From Agromyces mariniharenae (lineage in GTDB: Bacteria > Actinomycetota > Actinomycetes > Actinomycetales > Microbacteriaceae): a stretch of 64,000 nucleotides of DNA. The DNA lies in assembly GCF_008122505.1 (NCBI RefSeq), contig NZ_VSSB01000001.1, forward strand, positions 728,891 to 792,890, in the 5' to 3' direction. A program made the position numbers and the translations under genes. Positions 1 to 8,319 of this stretch are shown piece after piece. How positions within the stretch are numbered: position 1 is the first letter of the stretch; every line of letters begins with the position of its first letter. Under the pieces are notes generated by a model. The model made no database searches. It saw only the letters and a program-made list of their open reading frames with translations, and was not told the origin of the DNA.

Positions 1-911
1 GTGACCTCGCTCGCGCGGGCGTACAGCGACGCCACGTCGATCTCCCACGGGAAGTGACCCGCGTTCGCGAGCACCGCGCCGTCGGGCATGCGGTCGACGA
101 TCTCGTCGGTGATGATGCCCGGATGCCCCGTCGCGGTGATGAAGAACTCGCCCCACTCGGCGAGCTCGCCGAGGTCGGCGACGCGGTAGCCGTCGAGCGC
201 GGCCTCGAACGCCTTGAGCTCGTCGATCTCGGCGACGGCGACCCGGCCGCCGAACGCGCGGAGGTACTGCGCGATGCCGCGGCCGCACCACCCGTAGCCC
301 GCGACGACGAACCGACGCCCCGGGATCATCAGGTTCGTGATGCGCATGAGGCTCTCGACGACCGACTGCCCGACGCCGTGCCGGTTCTCGCCGATCGCCT
401 TCAGTGCGCTGTCGTTGATGACGATGGTCGGGAACGGGATGCGGCCAGCGAGCTCCGACCGCAGCCGGATGCCGCCGCTCGTCGTCTCCTCGGTGCCGCC
501 CACCACGCCGTCGGCGAGGCCGGCCGCCACGACGCCCGCGGCGAGGTCGGCGCCGTTGTCGAGCAGGATGTGGGGGCGCGCCTCGACGACGGAGGCCACG
601 TTCGCCTCGTGCTGGGCGAGCGTGTCGTCGCGCGCGCCGAACACGGTCATGCCCTGGCCGCGCAGGAACGCGACGACGTCGTCCTGCGTGGAGCCGTGGT
701 TGCCGGTCGCGACGATCTCGGCGCCACCGGCGGCGAGCACCTCGAGCAGCACGGCCGTCTTCGGCTCGACGTGCAGTGACATCCCGACGCGGCGGCCGTC
801 GAACGGCCGGCGCTCGGCGAACTCGTCGCGCACCGCGGCGAGGAGCGGCATCCGCGACCTGATCCAGCGGGTGCGCGCGGCACCGCGTTCGAGGAGCTCC
901 GACATCGGCAT
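1..911 (-). CDS. ahcY: Adenosylhomocysteinase (SAH hydrolase), 3' end cut by the window edge
   Basis: Cytosolic NAD-dependent hydrolysis of S-adenosylhomocysteine to adenosine and homocysteine, which keeps the methyl cycle running. The 303 visible codons run off the window edge without a stop. Recognisable motifs are HVEPKTAVL near residue 43, the substrate-loop region NDSALKAIGENRHG around residues 165-178, and the NAD-binding GYGWCGRG around residues 202-209. The last spelling resembles the shorter archaeal/actinobacterial SAHH branch rather than the eukaryotic one. The start ATG at 911 is followed by a second ATG at 905; neither has a strong ribosome site. It is divergent from a PLP trans-sulfuration gene across an AT-rich palindrome (921-949), so both homocysteine-related genes may share control. 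The family call is firm; the C-terminal lysine/tyrosine signature lies outside the window. Confidence 0.92.
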   Translation of the reverse strand, partial: MPMSELLERGAARTRWIRSRMPLLAAVRDEFAERRPFDGRRVGMSLHVEPKTAVLLEVLAAGGAEIVATGNHGSTQDDVVAFLRGQGMTVFGARDDTLAQHEANVASVVEARPHILLDNGADLAAGVVAAGLADGVVGGTEETTSGGIRLRSELAGRIPFPTIVINDSALKAIGENRHGVGQSVVESLMRITNLMIPGRRFVVAGYGWCGRGIAQYLRAFGGRVAVAEIDELKAFEAALDGYRVADLGELAEWGEFFITATGHPGIITDEIVDRMPDGAVLANAGHFPWEIDVASLYARASEV

Positions 912-920
912 GACCTGACT

Positions 921-949
921 TTCATATATGAATGGTGCTTTCACATATG
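921..949. promoter_or_regulatory. Divergent AT-rich palindromic operator candidate
   Basis: TTCATATATGAA at 921-932 is a perfect 12-bp palindrome. Its outer half is repeated at 940-949 (TTCACATATG), giving CATATATGAA-N7-TTCACATATG with 9 of 10 arm bases paired. It lies in an otherwise GC-rich region, 10 bases upstream of the SAH hydrolase start and about 105 bases upstream of the trans-sulfuration gene. The ATAT-GAA/TTC-ATAT pattern is typical of small winged-helix (ArsR-like) repressors; the cognate regulator is not in the window. Confidence 0.5.
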
Positions 950-1053
950 GTAACGGATGCCGCGTCACGACCGCCATCCCCGGGATACGCTGGCCCGTGC
1001 GCCTGCCGCCGCCGCGGCATCCGCTCCCCTCAGGACCACCGGGAGGCACCGCA

Positions 1054-2139
1054 GTGCACGAGACGACCGAGGCCGGCGCACCGGCCCTCCACCCCGACAC
1101 CGTCGCGATCATCGCCGGGCGTCCGCCGCACGAGCCCGACGCCCCGATGAGCGTGCCCGTGCACCTCACGTCGACGTACGTGGCGGGCGGCGATCACGTG
1201 TACGGCCGGTACGGCAACCCCACCTGGACGGCGTTCGAGGACGCGCTCGGCGCGCTCGAGGGCGGCCGGTGCGTGGCGTTCGCCTCGGGAATGGCCGCGA
1301 TCGCGGCGGTGCTCGACCTCGTGGAGCCGGGCGGCGTCGTCGTCGCGCCGCGTCACTCGTACACGGGCACGGTCGCCCTGCTCGACGAGCTCCAGGCGAA
1401 GGGTCGCCTGCGTGCCGCCTACGTCGACATCACCGACACCGCGGCGGTCGCCGCCGCGTGCCGCGACGCGGCGATGGTCTGGTTCGAGTCGCCGACGAAC
1501 CCCGCGCTCGAGGTGGCCGAGATCTCCGCCATCGCCGCGGCGGCGCACGAGCACGGCGCGCTCGTCGTGGTCGACAACACGTTCGCGACCCCGCTGCTGC
1601 AGCAGCCCCTCGCCCTCGGCGCCGACCTCGTGGTGCACTCGGCGACGAAGTACATCTCGGGCCACAGCGACGTCCTCATGGGCGCGGTCGTCGCAGCATC
1701 CGACGCGCACGCCGACGCCGTCGTGCACCGACGCTCGCTCACCGGCGGGATCCCGGCGCCGCTCGAGACGTTCCTCGCGCTGCGCGGCCTGCGCACCCTG
1801 CCCGTGCGACTCGAGCGCGCACAGGCGAACGCGCAGGAGCTCGTGCGCCGGCTCACGGGGCATCCGGCGCTCGAGGAGGTGCGCTACCCCGGCTTCGGCG
1901 CGATCGTGTCGATCGTCGTGCGCGGCGGCGCCGAGCCCGCCGAGGCCCTCGCCGAGCGCACGAGCCTGTGGGTGCACGCGACGAGCCTCGGCGGCGTCGA
2001 GTCGACGCTCGAGCGTCGCCGGCGTTGGCCGCTCGAGCAGCCGACGATCCCCGAGGGGCTCGTGCGGCTCTCGGTCGGGCTCGAGCACCTCGACGACCTG
2101 CACCGCGACCTGGTCGGAGTGCTCGACTCGCTCGCGTAG
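1054..2139 (+). CDS. PLP-dependent trans-sulfuration enzyme (cystathionine/methionine gamma-lyase family)
   Basis: Cys/Met-metabolism PLP enzyme of 361 residues, probably acting on cystathionine, homocysteine or methionine in the cytosol. The Schiff-base lysine is K199 in HSATKYISGHSD. The family's YGRYGNPT motif near residue 50, SGMAAI, and the ESPTNP and VVDNTFATP blocks are all present. The start is the GTG at 1054 because GGGAGG lies 7-8 bases upstream; the open frame extends further 5' but without a ribosome site. At 361 residues it is slightly shorter than the usual 380-400, with a compact C-terminal domain. The exact reaction (gamma-lyase, gamma-synthase or O-acylhomoserine sulfhydrylase) cannot be read from the motifs. 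The position opposite SAH hydrolase points to homocysteine handling. Confidence 0.85.
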   Translation: MHETTEAGAPALHPDTVAIIAGRPPHEPDAPMSVPVHLTSTYVAGGDHVYGRYGNPTWTAFEDALGALEGGRCVAFASGMAAIAAVLDLVEPGGVVVAPRHSYTGTVALLDELQAKGRLRAAYVDITDTAAVAAACRDAAMVWFESPTNPALEVAEISAIAAAAHEHGALVVVDNTFATPLLQQPLALGADLVVHSATKYISGHSDVLMGAVVAASDAHADAVVHRRSLTGGIPAPLETFLALRGLRTLPVRLERAQANAQELVRRLTGHPALEEVRYPGFGAIVSIVVRGGAEPAEALAERTSLWVHATSLGGVESTLERRRRWPLEQPTIPEGLVRLSVGLEHLDDLHRDLVGVLDSLA

Positions 2140-2274
2140 TCCGGCTGCGGTCGGAGGCTGCGGCGGACCGTACCGACTTGCTTCGACGCCACACCTGACC
2201 GCTCGGATACCACGCCGTCGCCGCCGCCGTCGAGCCCGGCGACCCTGCGGCGGGCCCATCCTAGAGTGGTGCAC

Positions 2275-3066
2275 GTGGTGGGCCGGTTCTTCTCGGGTGT
2301 CGGGATGCTCCTGCGCGGGTTCGGCTTCTGGGGCCGCCGCCCGGGCGTGATGATGCTCGGGGTGATCCCCGCCGCGATCGTGTTCGTGCTCATCGTCGTC
2401 GGGCTCTCCACGCTGGCCGTGAACCTCGCCGGCATCACCGACTGGATGACGCCGTTCGCCGACGGCTGGGTCGACCCGTGGCCCATGGTCGTGCAGGTGC
2501 TCGTCGGCGCCGTGCTGTTCGGTGGGGCGGTGGTGTTCGCGGCGCTGACGTTCACGGCGCTCACGCTCATCGTGGGCGACCCGTTCTACGAGCGGATCTG
2601 GCGCGCCGTCGAGGGCTCGGTCGGCGGTCCGGTGCCCGAGCAGGGCACCGGCTTCTGGCGCACCGTGCGGGACGGGCTCGGGCTCATCGGCCTCGCGCTC
2701 GTCACGGCGATCGGCGTGGGCCTGGTCGGGTTCATCCCGGTGGTGGGAGCGGTGCTCGCGCCCGTGCTGGGCGTCGTGCTCTCGGGACGTCTGCTCGCCA
2801 TGGAGCTCACGTCGCGGCCGTTCGAGGCTCGCGGCATGGACGGGCCCCAGCGCCGCGCGATCCTGCGCGGGCACCGGGCCCAGCTCTTCGGATTCGGCAT
2901 CGCGACGCAGCTGTGCTTCATGGTGCCGCTCGGCGCGATCGTCGCGATGCCCGCAGCGGTCGCGGGGTCGACGTTCCTCGCCCGCTCCGCCCTCGACGCA
3001 GCCACCGCCGCGGCGGCGACGCCGCCCGCACAGCCCCTGCCGCCGGCTGCCCCGGTCCCCCGCTGA
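2275..3066 (+). CDS. EI24 domain (CysZ-like) integral membrane protein
   Basis: Membrane protein of about 263 residues with roughly four hydrophobic spans: GVMMLGVIPAAIVFVLIVVG, a span near residue 75, one near 150 and one near 220. The GDPFYERIWRAVEG segment after the second span is typical of the EI24/CysZ family. E. coli CysZ moves sulfate, but actinobacterial EI24 proteins are mostly uncharacterised, so the substrate is unknown. I place the start at GTG 2275: a -10 box TAGAGT (2262-2267) stands exactly 7 bases upstream and there is no Shine-Dalgarno, the pattern of a leaderless mRNA. GTG codons at 2266, 2269 and 2278 are alternatives. It is convergent with the downstream methyltransferase. 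Confidence 0.8.
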   Translation: MVGRFFSGVGMLLRGFGFWGRRPGVMMLGVIPAAIVFVLIVVGLSTLAVNLAGITDWMTPFADGWVDPWPMVVQVLVGAVLFGGAVVFAALTFTALTLIVGDPFYERIWRAVEGSVGGPVPEQGTGFWRTVRDGLGLIGLALVTAIGVGLVGFIPVVGAVLAPVLGVVLSGRLLAMELTSRPFEARGMDGPQRRAILRGHRAQLFGFGIATQLCFMVPLGAIVAMPAAVAGSTFLARSALDAATAAAATPPAQPLPPAAPVPR

Positions 3067-3127
3067 CCCCGGCTCGACGCCGGCTCGACCCCGGCTCGAC
3101 GCCGCGGCATCCGCCCGTCGTGTGTGC

Positions 3128-3207
3128 CGAACTGCAGGAACTTCCGGCCGACGCGCCGAGCGGATGCCGCGACCGCACGGCGTGTCGCACAGAAGTTCCT
3201 GCGTTCG
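3128..3207. repeat. Intergenic inverted repeat with long loop
   Basis: CGAAC(T)GCAGGAACTTC at 3128-3144 is mirrored by GAAGTTCCTGCGTTCG at 3192-3207. The arms are 16 bases, identical apart from one extra T, separated by 47 bases. It sits between two convergent genes and could be a transcript-end structure or a small repeated element. The flanking 3067-3127 holds only short CCGGCTCGAC iterations. Confidence 0.5.
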
Positions 3208-3250
3208 ATGCGGACAGGGGCCGACGAGGGCGGGCGACGGATGCCGCGCC

Positions 3251-3841
3251 TCACGCCTCGGGCGCGCGCCCGTCGAAGAGCAGCATCGGCACGGGGCCGA
3301 ACGGCATCGACCGCACCCGGAGCCGGCGCACGTCGACGCCCGTGAAGCCCGCCTCGACGAGGGCGCGCTCGGTGTCGCGGTTCCAGTGGCATCCGTGGCA
3401 CACACGCTTCGCGATCGGCGTGGCCACCGCCTGCACGAACCGCTTGAGCGTGCGCCGCGGTGCCTGCACGTGGTCGACGAACACGACGCGTCCTCCTGGG
3501 ACGAGCACGCGGCGCACCTCGGCGAGCGCGGCTGCCTGGTCGGTCACCGAGCACAGCACGTAGGTGCCGACGACCGCGTCGACGGAGTGGTCGGGCAGCG
3601 GGATCGACTCGGCCTTCGCATCGAGCGGCACCGCCTCGTGCCGCCACTCCTTCGCGCGGGTGGCGAGCTCCTCGCGACGCTTGGCGTCGGGCTCCAGGCC
3701 CTGCCAATCGACGCTCGGGTCGAACGCCCCGAAGTTCTCGCCGTCGCCGGCGCCGATCTCGAGCACCCGGCCGCGCACGCGCGCCACGAACTCGCGCTCG
3801 AGGCCGTCGAGCTCGTCGTCGTCGATCAGCGGCGTGGCCAC
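3251..3841 (-). CDS. Class I SAM-dependent methyltransferase (UbiE-like)
   Basis: Cytosolic methyltransferase of 196 residues. Motif I is VLEIGAGDGENFG near residues 25-37. The acidic ribose contact follows (GLEPD near 48), then VDAVVGTYVLCSV (motif II) and LVPGGRVVFVDHV (motif III). A cysteine/histidine-rich stretch CHGCHWNRDTER near residue 148 is typical of the small COQ5/UbiE-like actinobacterial group; the substrate is unknown. The GTG start at 3841 has TAGCGT on the minus strand (3853-3848) six bases upstream and no ribosome site, so it is probably leaderless. It converges with the EI24 gene. Confidence 0.82.
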   Translation of the reverse strand: MATPLIDDDELDGLEREFVARVRGRVLEIGAGDGENFGAFDPSVDWQGLEPDAKRREELATRAKEWRHEAVPLDAKAESIPLPDHSVDAVVGTYVLCSVTDQAAALAEVRRVLVPGGRVVFVDHVQAPRRTLKRFVQAVATPIAKRVCHGCHWNRDTERALVEAGFTGVDVRRLRVRSMPFGPVPMLLFDGRAPEA

Positions 3842-3913
3842 TCCGGCACGCTACCGCGCCGGAGCCCGCGCGTCAGCCCCGCGGCATCCGTCGACGGCCC
3901 CAGCGCCGCGCCG

Positions 3914-4864
3914 TCAGCCCTGCACGCGACCCGACGACGCGGCGATGCGCTTCAGCAGCGGCGGCTTCGCGAGCACCCAGGCGACGACCATGACGACGAC
4001 GGATGCCGCGAACACCACGAATCCGACCCAGTCGTCGGTGTCGCGCGCGGCGTACATCTGGTTGAGCTTCGCGAGCGCGCCCGTCGTGAACACGAGCACG
4101 ACGTGGACGAACGTGAACGCGAGGAAGAACAGCATCACGGGGTAGTGCACGGCCTTCGCGAGCTTCTCGGGGAAGGCGCGCACGAGCGGCCCCTCGAGCG
4201 GCCAGATCGACGAGAGCCGCAGGCCCGTGAGGATCGCGAGCGGCGACGCGATGAACACGATCGCGAAGTACGCGAGCTGCTGCAGCGCGTTGTAGACGAC
4301 CCACGAGTTCTCGGTCGGCCACTCGAGCGAGGCGTACTGCAGCGCCGCCGAGAGCGAGTTCGGCACGACGGCCCAATCGGTCGGCACGATGCGCAGCCAC
4401 TGCCCGGTCGCGAACAGGAGCACGACGTAGACCACGCCGTTCAGCACCCAGAACGCGTCGAGCCAGAGGTGGAACCACAGGAAGATGCCCATGCGGCGGG
4501 GGTTCCGCTTCGTGCGCGGCCAGCGGCTGTTGTCGCGTGTCCAGAAGCCAGGCGGTCGCTGTTTGGAGCGCAGCTGGAACCCGGTGCGCACGAGCAGCAG
4601 CAGGAAGAACGAGTTGAGGAAGTGCTGCCAGCCGAGCCACGCCGGAATGCCGACGGGTGTCCCCTCTGGCGGCGGGACGATGCCCGGGTACGTCTCGATG
4701 AACTGCTCGATCGCGGGGAACGTGCGCAGCCAGCGCGCGACGAGCACCACGACCACGAGCGCGACGAGCGCGATCACCGTCCACCAGATCACCCGCTTGC
4801 GCTGGGCCCTCCACCACGTGGCGGCGGCACTCGCGCGGCTCGGCTTCGACGAGGTCACGGTCAT
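3914..4864 (-). CDS. Cytochrome b/b6-domain membrane protein (di-haem b type)
   Basis: About 316 residues with a positively charged N-terminus and five or six membrane spans. Histidines sit inside or next to spans: GWQHFLNSFF, LWFHLWLDAFWV, KAVHYPVMLFF and FTFVHVVLVF. This is the layout of di-haem b subunits of hydrogenase, formate dehydrogenase and sulfite-oxidase-like YedYZ complexes, so quinone electron exchange is inferred. The usual molybdopterin or iron-sulfur partner is not adjacent. The start ATG at 4864 is preferred, with GAAGGA about 11 bases upstream; a GTG at 4900 would add 12 residues but lacks a ribosome site. A LuxR-like or redox regulator is not visible nearby. Confidence 0.75.
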   Translation of the reverse strand: MTVTSSKPSRASAAATWWRAQRKRVIWWTVIALVALVVVVLVARWLRTFPAIEQFIETYPGIVPPPEGTPVGIPAWLGWQHFLNSFFLLLLVRTGFQLRSKQRPPGFWTRDNSRWPRTKRNPRRMGIFLWFHLWLDAFWVLNGVVYVVLLFATGQWLRIVPTDWAVVPNSLSAALQYASLEWPTENSWVVYNALQQLAYFAIVFIASPLAILTGLRLSSIWPLEGPLVRAFPEKLAKAVHYPVMLFFLAFTFVHVVLVFTTGALAKLNQMYAARDTDDWVGFVVFAASVVVMVVAWVLAKPPLLKRIAASSGRVQG

Positions 4865-5056
4865 CTCCGGGGCGGTTCCTTCTCCGGCGACGGCCGGCAC
4901 GGTCGGTCGCGGCTCGACGGCACGTCGGCGCCGCGGTCGTCGACAACGGATGCCTCGACCCTAGCGTCGGCGGCCGGGAGCGGCGAAGCCGGCCGCAACA
5001 CCGCGACGCACCGGGAGCTTGTGGACACCCGGTGCGCGGAGTGCTTCAGTGGTCCC

Positions 5057-6436
5057 GTGACCCACGCGGTCCACGCGGACTACCTCGTGGTGGGGGCCGG
5101 CGCCACCGGGATGGCGTTCACCGACGCCCTGATCGACCATGCGCCCGGCGCTCGCGTCGCGATCGTCGACCGACGGCACGGCGTCGGCGGGCACTGGCTC
5201 GAGGCCTACCCGTTCGTGCGACTGCACCAGGCGTCGGCCTTCTACGGCGTCGCGTCGACCCTCCTCGGCGGCGGCCGCCTGCAGCAGCGCGGGCCCGAGG
5301 CCGGACTGCAGGAGCGTGCGACGAGGGCCGAGATCTGCGCCTACTACGAGCGCGTGCTGGCCGACCGCCTGCTCGAGTCGGATCGGGTCGAGTTCTTCGC
5401 GGGGTGCGAGTACCTCGGCGACCGGACGTTCGTGTCGCGCGTCTCGGGCGAGCGCTACGAGGTGCCGGCGCGCTGCCGCATCGTCGACGCGCACCACCTC
5501 GCACCGATGATCCCGGCCGAGGAGCCGCCGCCGTTCGCGGTCGCCGACGGCGTGCGGGTCGTGCCCGTCAACGAGCTGGCGCACCTCGACGAGGCGCCGA
5601 GCCGGTATGTCGTCGTGGGGTCGGGCAAGACCGCGACCGACGCCTGCGTCTGGCTGCTGGCGCGCGGCGTCGATCCCGGCGCGATCTGCTGGATCCGCCC
5701 GCGCGACCCGTGGATGCTGAACCGCGCGGTGATCCAGCCCGACCCGGCGATCTTCGTCGGCATGGTCGCCGACCTGATGCGGGCCGCGACGGACGCGGCA
5801 TCCCTCGACGACCTGTTCTTCCGATTGGAGGATGCGGGCGTGATGCTGCGGATCGACCCCTCGGTGACGCCCACCATGGCGAAGGCGCCGACGCTCGCGA
5901 CGTGGGAGCTCGACCTGCTGCGTACGATCGACGACGTCGTGCGCCACGGGCACATCACGGCCGCGGAGCGAGGACGCATCACGTTCGCGGAGGCGTCGAT
6001 CGCGGTCCCCGACGACGCCCTCCTCGTGCACTGCGCCGGCGACGGCCTGCGGCAGGCGCCGCTCGTGCCGGTGTGGGCGCCGGAGGCGATCACGCTCCAG
6101 CCGATCCGGGCGGGGTTCCCGTGCTTCGGCGCGGCCCTCGTCGGCTACGTCGAGGCGACCCGCGACGACGATGCGGAGAAGAACCGGCTGTGCCCGCCGA
6201 CGCCCTACGGCAACTCGCTCGGCGACTGGGCCCGGATGACCGTGATGGGCGCCCGGGCCTCGAGCTCGTTCGGCGCGGAGCCCGATATCACGGCCTGGGC
6301 CGACGGCGTCGCCCTGAACCCCGTGCGCACTCCGCCGGGCGAGCGCTCAGTCCCGCTCGACGACGCGCTCGGCCGCATGCGGGCGCACCTGGGCTCGGGC
6401 ATCGCCCGGCTCGCCGAACTGGCGGGCCTGCGGTGA
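5057..6436 (+). CDS. FAD/NAD(P)-dependent oxidoreductase (flavin monooxygenase-like)
   Basis: Two-dinucleotide flavoprotein of 459 residues. The FAD-binding loop is GAGATG at residues 13-18 with the following acidic strand (IVDRRHGVGGHW). A second nucleotide-binding site, VVGSGKTATDA, lies near residue 177. The GGHW and YPFVRLHQAS segments resemble flavin-containing monooxygenases and related uncharacterised actinobacterial proteins. The substrate is unknown. The GTG start at 5057 has no clear ribosome site. Its TGA overlaps the GTG of the downstream exporter (GTGA, 4 bases), so the two are translationally coupled. An oxidase feeding an exporter would suit detoxification or tailoring of a small molecule; that is inference. 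Confidence 0.78.
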   Translation: MTHAVHADYLVVGAGATGMAFTDALIDHAPGARVAIVDRRHGVGGHWLEAYPFVRLHQASAFYGVASTLLGGGRLQQRGPEAGLQERATRAEICAYYERVLADRLLESDRVEFFAGCEYLGDRTFVSRVSGERYEVPARCRIVDAHHLAPMIPAEEPPPFAVADGVRVVPVNELAHLDEAPSRYVVVGSGKTATDACVWLLARGVDPGAICWIRPRDPWMLNRAVIQPDPAIFVGMVADLMRAATDAASLDDLFFRLEDAGVMLRIDPSVTPTMAKAPTLATWELDLLRTIDDVVRHGHITAAERGRITFAEASIAVPDDALLVHCAGDGLRQAPLVPVWAPEAITLQPIRAGFPCFGAALVGYVEATRDDDAEKNRLCPPTPYGNSLGDWARMTVMGARASSSFGAEPDITAWADGVALNPVRTPPGERSVPLDDALGRMRAHLGSGIARLAELAGLR

Positions 6437-7860
6437 GCACGGCCACGGCCGCGACACGACGCGCGCGGAGGCCGCCGCGCTCGGGCTGGGTCATCGCCGC
6501 GCTCTGCACCGGCACCGCGCTCAGCGCCCTGAACTCGGGCATGATCGCCGTGTCGCTCAGCACGCTGCGGCAGGAGTTCGCCGTCGACGTCGCGACCGTG
6601 ACGTGGGTGATCTCGGTCTTCTACCTCACCTCGGCGGTGCTGCAGCCGCTCATGGGACGGCTCGCCGACGAGTACGGAGCTCGTCGCGTGTTCGCGGCCG
6701 GAATGGCGATCACGATCCTCGCGGGCGCCCTCGGCCCGTTCGCCGCGACGTTCGGGTGGCTGTTGGCGGTGCGGATCCTGCTCGGGATCGGCACCGCCAC
6801 GACGTTCCCGGCCGCGGCCGCCATGCTGCGCGCCATCGCCGCACGCTCGGGCGGCTCCGCCCCGAAGATGATCGGCCGCATCCAGCTCATCGACACCAGC
6901 GCGGCCGCCGTGGGTCCCGTCGTCGGCGGCGTGCTGATCGTCTTCGGCGGCTGGCAGGCGATCTTCTGGATCAACATCCCGCTCGCGGCGATCGCCCTGG
7001 TCTGGACGCACCTGCTCGTGCCGCGCGACGCGCCGCGCCCGCGCACGCCGCTGCGGACGGTGCTGCGCGACGCCGACGTGCCGGGCATCCTCCTGTTCGT
7101 CGTCACGATCGTGGCGCTGCTGGTGTTCCTGCTCGACCTCACGGCCGACCCGAACTGGCTGCTGGTGCCGGTGGTGCTCGCAGCCGGCGCGCTGTTCGCC
7201 TGGCGCGAGCTTCGGGCGTCGACGCCGTTCATCGACCTGCGCCTGCTCGCCGAAAACGGGGCGCTCATCCGCGTCTACGTCGTGTTCATCCTCGCGAACC
7301 TCGTGTTCTACAGCGCGCTGTTCGGCATCCCGCAGTACCTCGAGGATCACGCCAGCTACCGCACCGACGTGATCGGGCTGCTGCTCCTGCCGCTCGCCGC
7401 GTTCAACGCGCTGGTGACGCCGTGGGCCGAGAAGCTCATCGATCGGCGAGGCCTGCGCGCGGCATCCGTCATCGGCGCCGTCGCGCTCGCGATCTCGACG
7501 CTGTCGCTGCTCGTGCTCGGGATCTCGACCGCGCCGCTCGTCATCCTCGCCGTCACCGCGATCATCGGCATCCCGTACGTGCTGGTGCTCATCTCGATCA
7601 CGCAGTCGCTCTACGTCGCGGCGCCGCCCGACCAGGAGGGCCAGGCGGCCGGCCTGTTCCAGACCGCGCGGTCGCTCGGATGCATCGGCTCGACCGTCGT
7701 CGTGGGCCTGTCGTTCGCGGGCGGCACGAGTCCGGTCGACTGGATGCTGCTCGCGGCGATCACCGGCGCCCTCGGCGTGCTGTACCTGCTCGTCGTGGTG
7801 CTCTGGCGCACGCGACGTCCGGCGGCGCCTGGCGCGGCCGCGGCATCCGCGACCCCCTGA
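6433..7860 (+). CDS. MFS drug-efflux transporter, DHA2 (14-span) type
   Basis: Inner-membrane proton antiporter of 475 residues. The family A motif is present as GRLADEYGARRVF near residue 75, and the LNSGMIAVSLSTLRQEF helix 1 and WVISVFYLTSAVLQPLMG helix 2 are typical of EmrB/QacA transporters. The PVVGGVL and WQAIFWINIPL signature of the drug-transport DHA2 family follows near residues 155-180. The GTG start at 6433 overlaps the stop of the upstream FAD oxidoreductase by four bases, so translation is coupled. The substrate is likely the product or target of that oxidoreductase (inference). A hairpin terminator follows at 7887-7917. Confidence 0.88.
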   Translation: MSTATAATRRARRPPRSGWVIAALCTGTALSALNSGMIAVSLSTLRQEFAVDVATVTWVISVFYLTSAVLQPLMGRLADEYGARRVFAAGMAITILAGALGPFAATFGWLLAVRILLGIGTATTFPAAAAMLRAIAARSGGSAPKMIGRIQLIDTSAAAVGPVVGGVLIVFGGWQAIFWINIPLAAIALVWTHLLVPRDAPRPRTPLRTVLRDADVPGILLFVVTIVALLVFLLDLTADPNWLLVPVVLAAGALFAWRELRASTPFIDLRLLAENGALIRVYVVFILANLVFYSALFGIPQYLEDHASYRTDVIGLLLLPLAAFNALVTPWAEKLIDRRGLRAASVIGAVALAISTLSLLVLGISTAPLVILAVTAIIGIPYVLVLISITQSLYVAAPPDQEGQAAGLFQTARSLGCIGSTVVVGLSFAGGTSPVDWMLLAAITGALGVLYLLVVVLWRTRRPAAPGAAAASATP

Positions 7861-7886
7861 ACGCCGAGCGAGCCGCTCGAATGGGA

Positions 7887-7917
7887 ACAGGGCGCGCCCC
7901 GGCGGAGCGCGCCCTGT
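7887..7917. terminator. Bidirectional hairpin terminator
   Basis: Perfect 11-bp arms ACAGGGCGCGC (7887-7897) and GCGCGCCCTGT (7907-7917) with a 9-base loop, between the convergent MFS gene and the small secreted-protein gene. No U-tract, as usual in GC-rich actinobacteria. Confidence 0.8.
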
Positions 7918-7931
7918 CGCCTCGACGCCGG

Positions 7932-8213
7932 TCAGCAGTGGGTCGCGTCGTTCCCGTCGATCGACGCGAGCAGCGACCCGAGGCCGCCGAGGCCGTCGAC
8001 GCCGAACAGTCGCGCGACGTTGCCGAGGCCGAGACGCGGCTCGTCCTGCGCACTGCTGTGCGCCCCGAGCCCGCCGTCCGAGCGGGCGGCCTGCGACGAG
8101 ACCACGCCCCAGCAGTTCGTGCCGTCCGCGGGCGCGGCGACCGCGGGGGCGGCGGTGGCGAACGTGGCCGTCAGGGCCAGCGCCCCGGCGATGGCGAGAG
8201 TGCGGACATGCAT
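7932..8213 (-). CDS. Small secreted protein with a conserved-looking Cys pair, unknown function
   Basis: 93 residues with a clear Sec signal peptide (MHVRTLAIAGALALTATFAT, cleavage near AAPAVAAP). The mature part has only two cysteines: one in NCWGVVSSQ right after the signal and one as the very last residue (DATHC). A single disulfide tying the two ends of the mature chain is plausible. The middle has EPRLGLGNVARLFG and a glycine-rich GLGGLGSLL segment. I recall similar unannotated secreted proteins in actinobacteria but no function. The ribosome site GGAGGAACCC lies upstream of the ATG. It is convergent with the MFS gene and follows, on the same strand, the TetR gene. Confidence 0.72.
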   Translation of the reverse strand: MHVRTLAIAGALALTATFATAAPAVAAPADGTNCWGVVSSQAARSDGGLGAHSSAQDEPRLGLGNVARLFGVDGLGGLGSLLASIDGNDATHC

Positions 8214-8319
8214 GGGTTCCTCCCATCCTCGTGGGCGGCGTCAGCGCCGCCTGCAGGGAGTTCGGGGCCGCGCGCCCGGCGGATTGCCGCGACGTCGGAT
8301 CGCGGCGCGACGTCGGCGC

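Noticed and set aside
1030..3405. A 791-codon minus-strand frame opposite the trans-sulfuration, EI24 and methyltransferase genes
   Set aside because: It overlaps three well-supported genes, two of them on the other strand, and has no recognisable motif; it is a GC-driven shadow.
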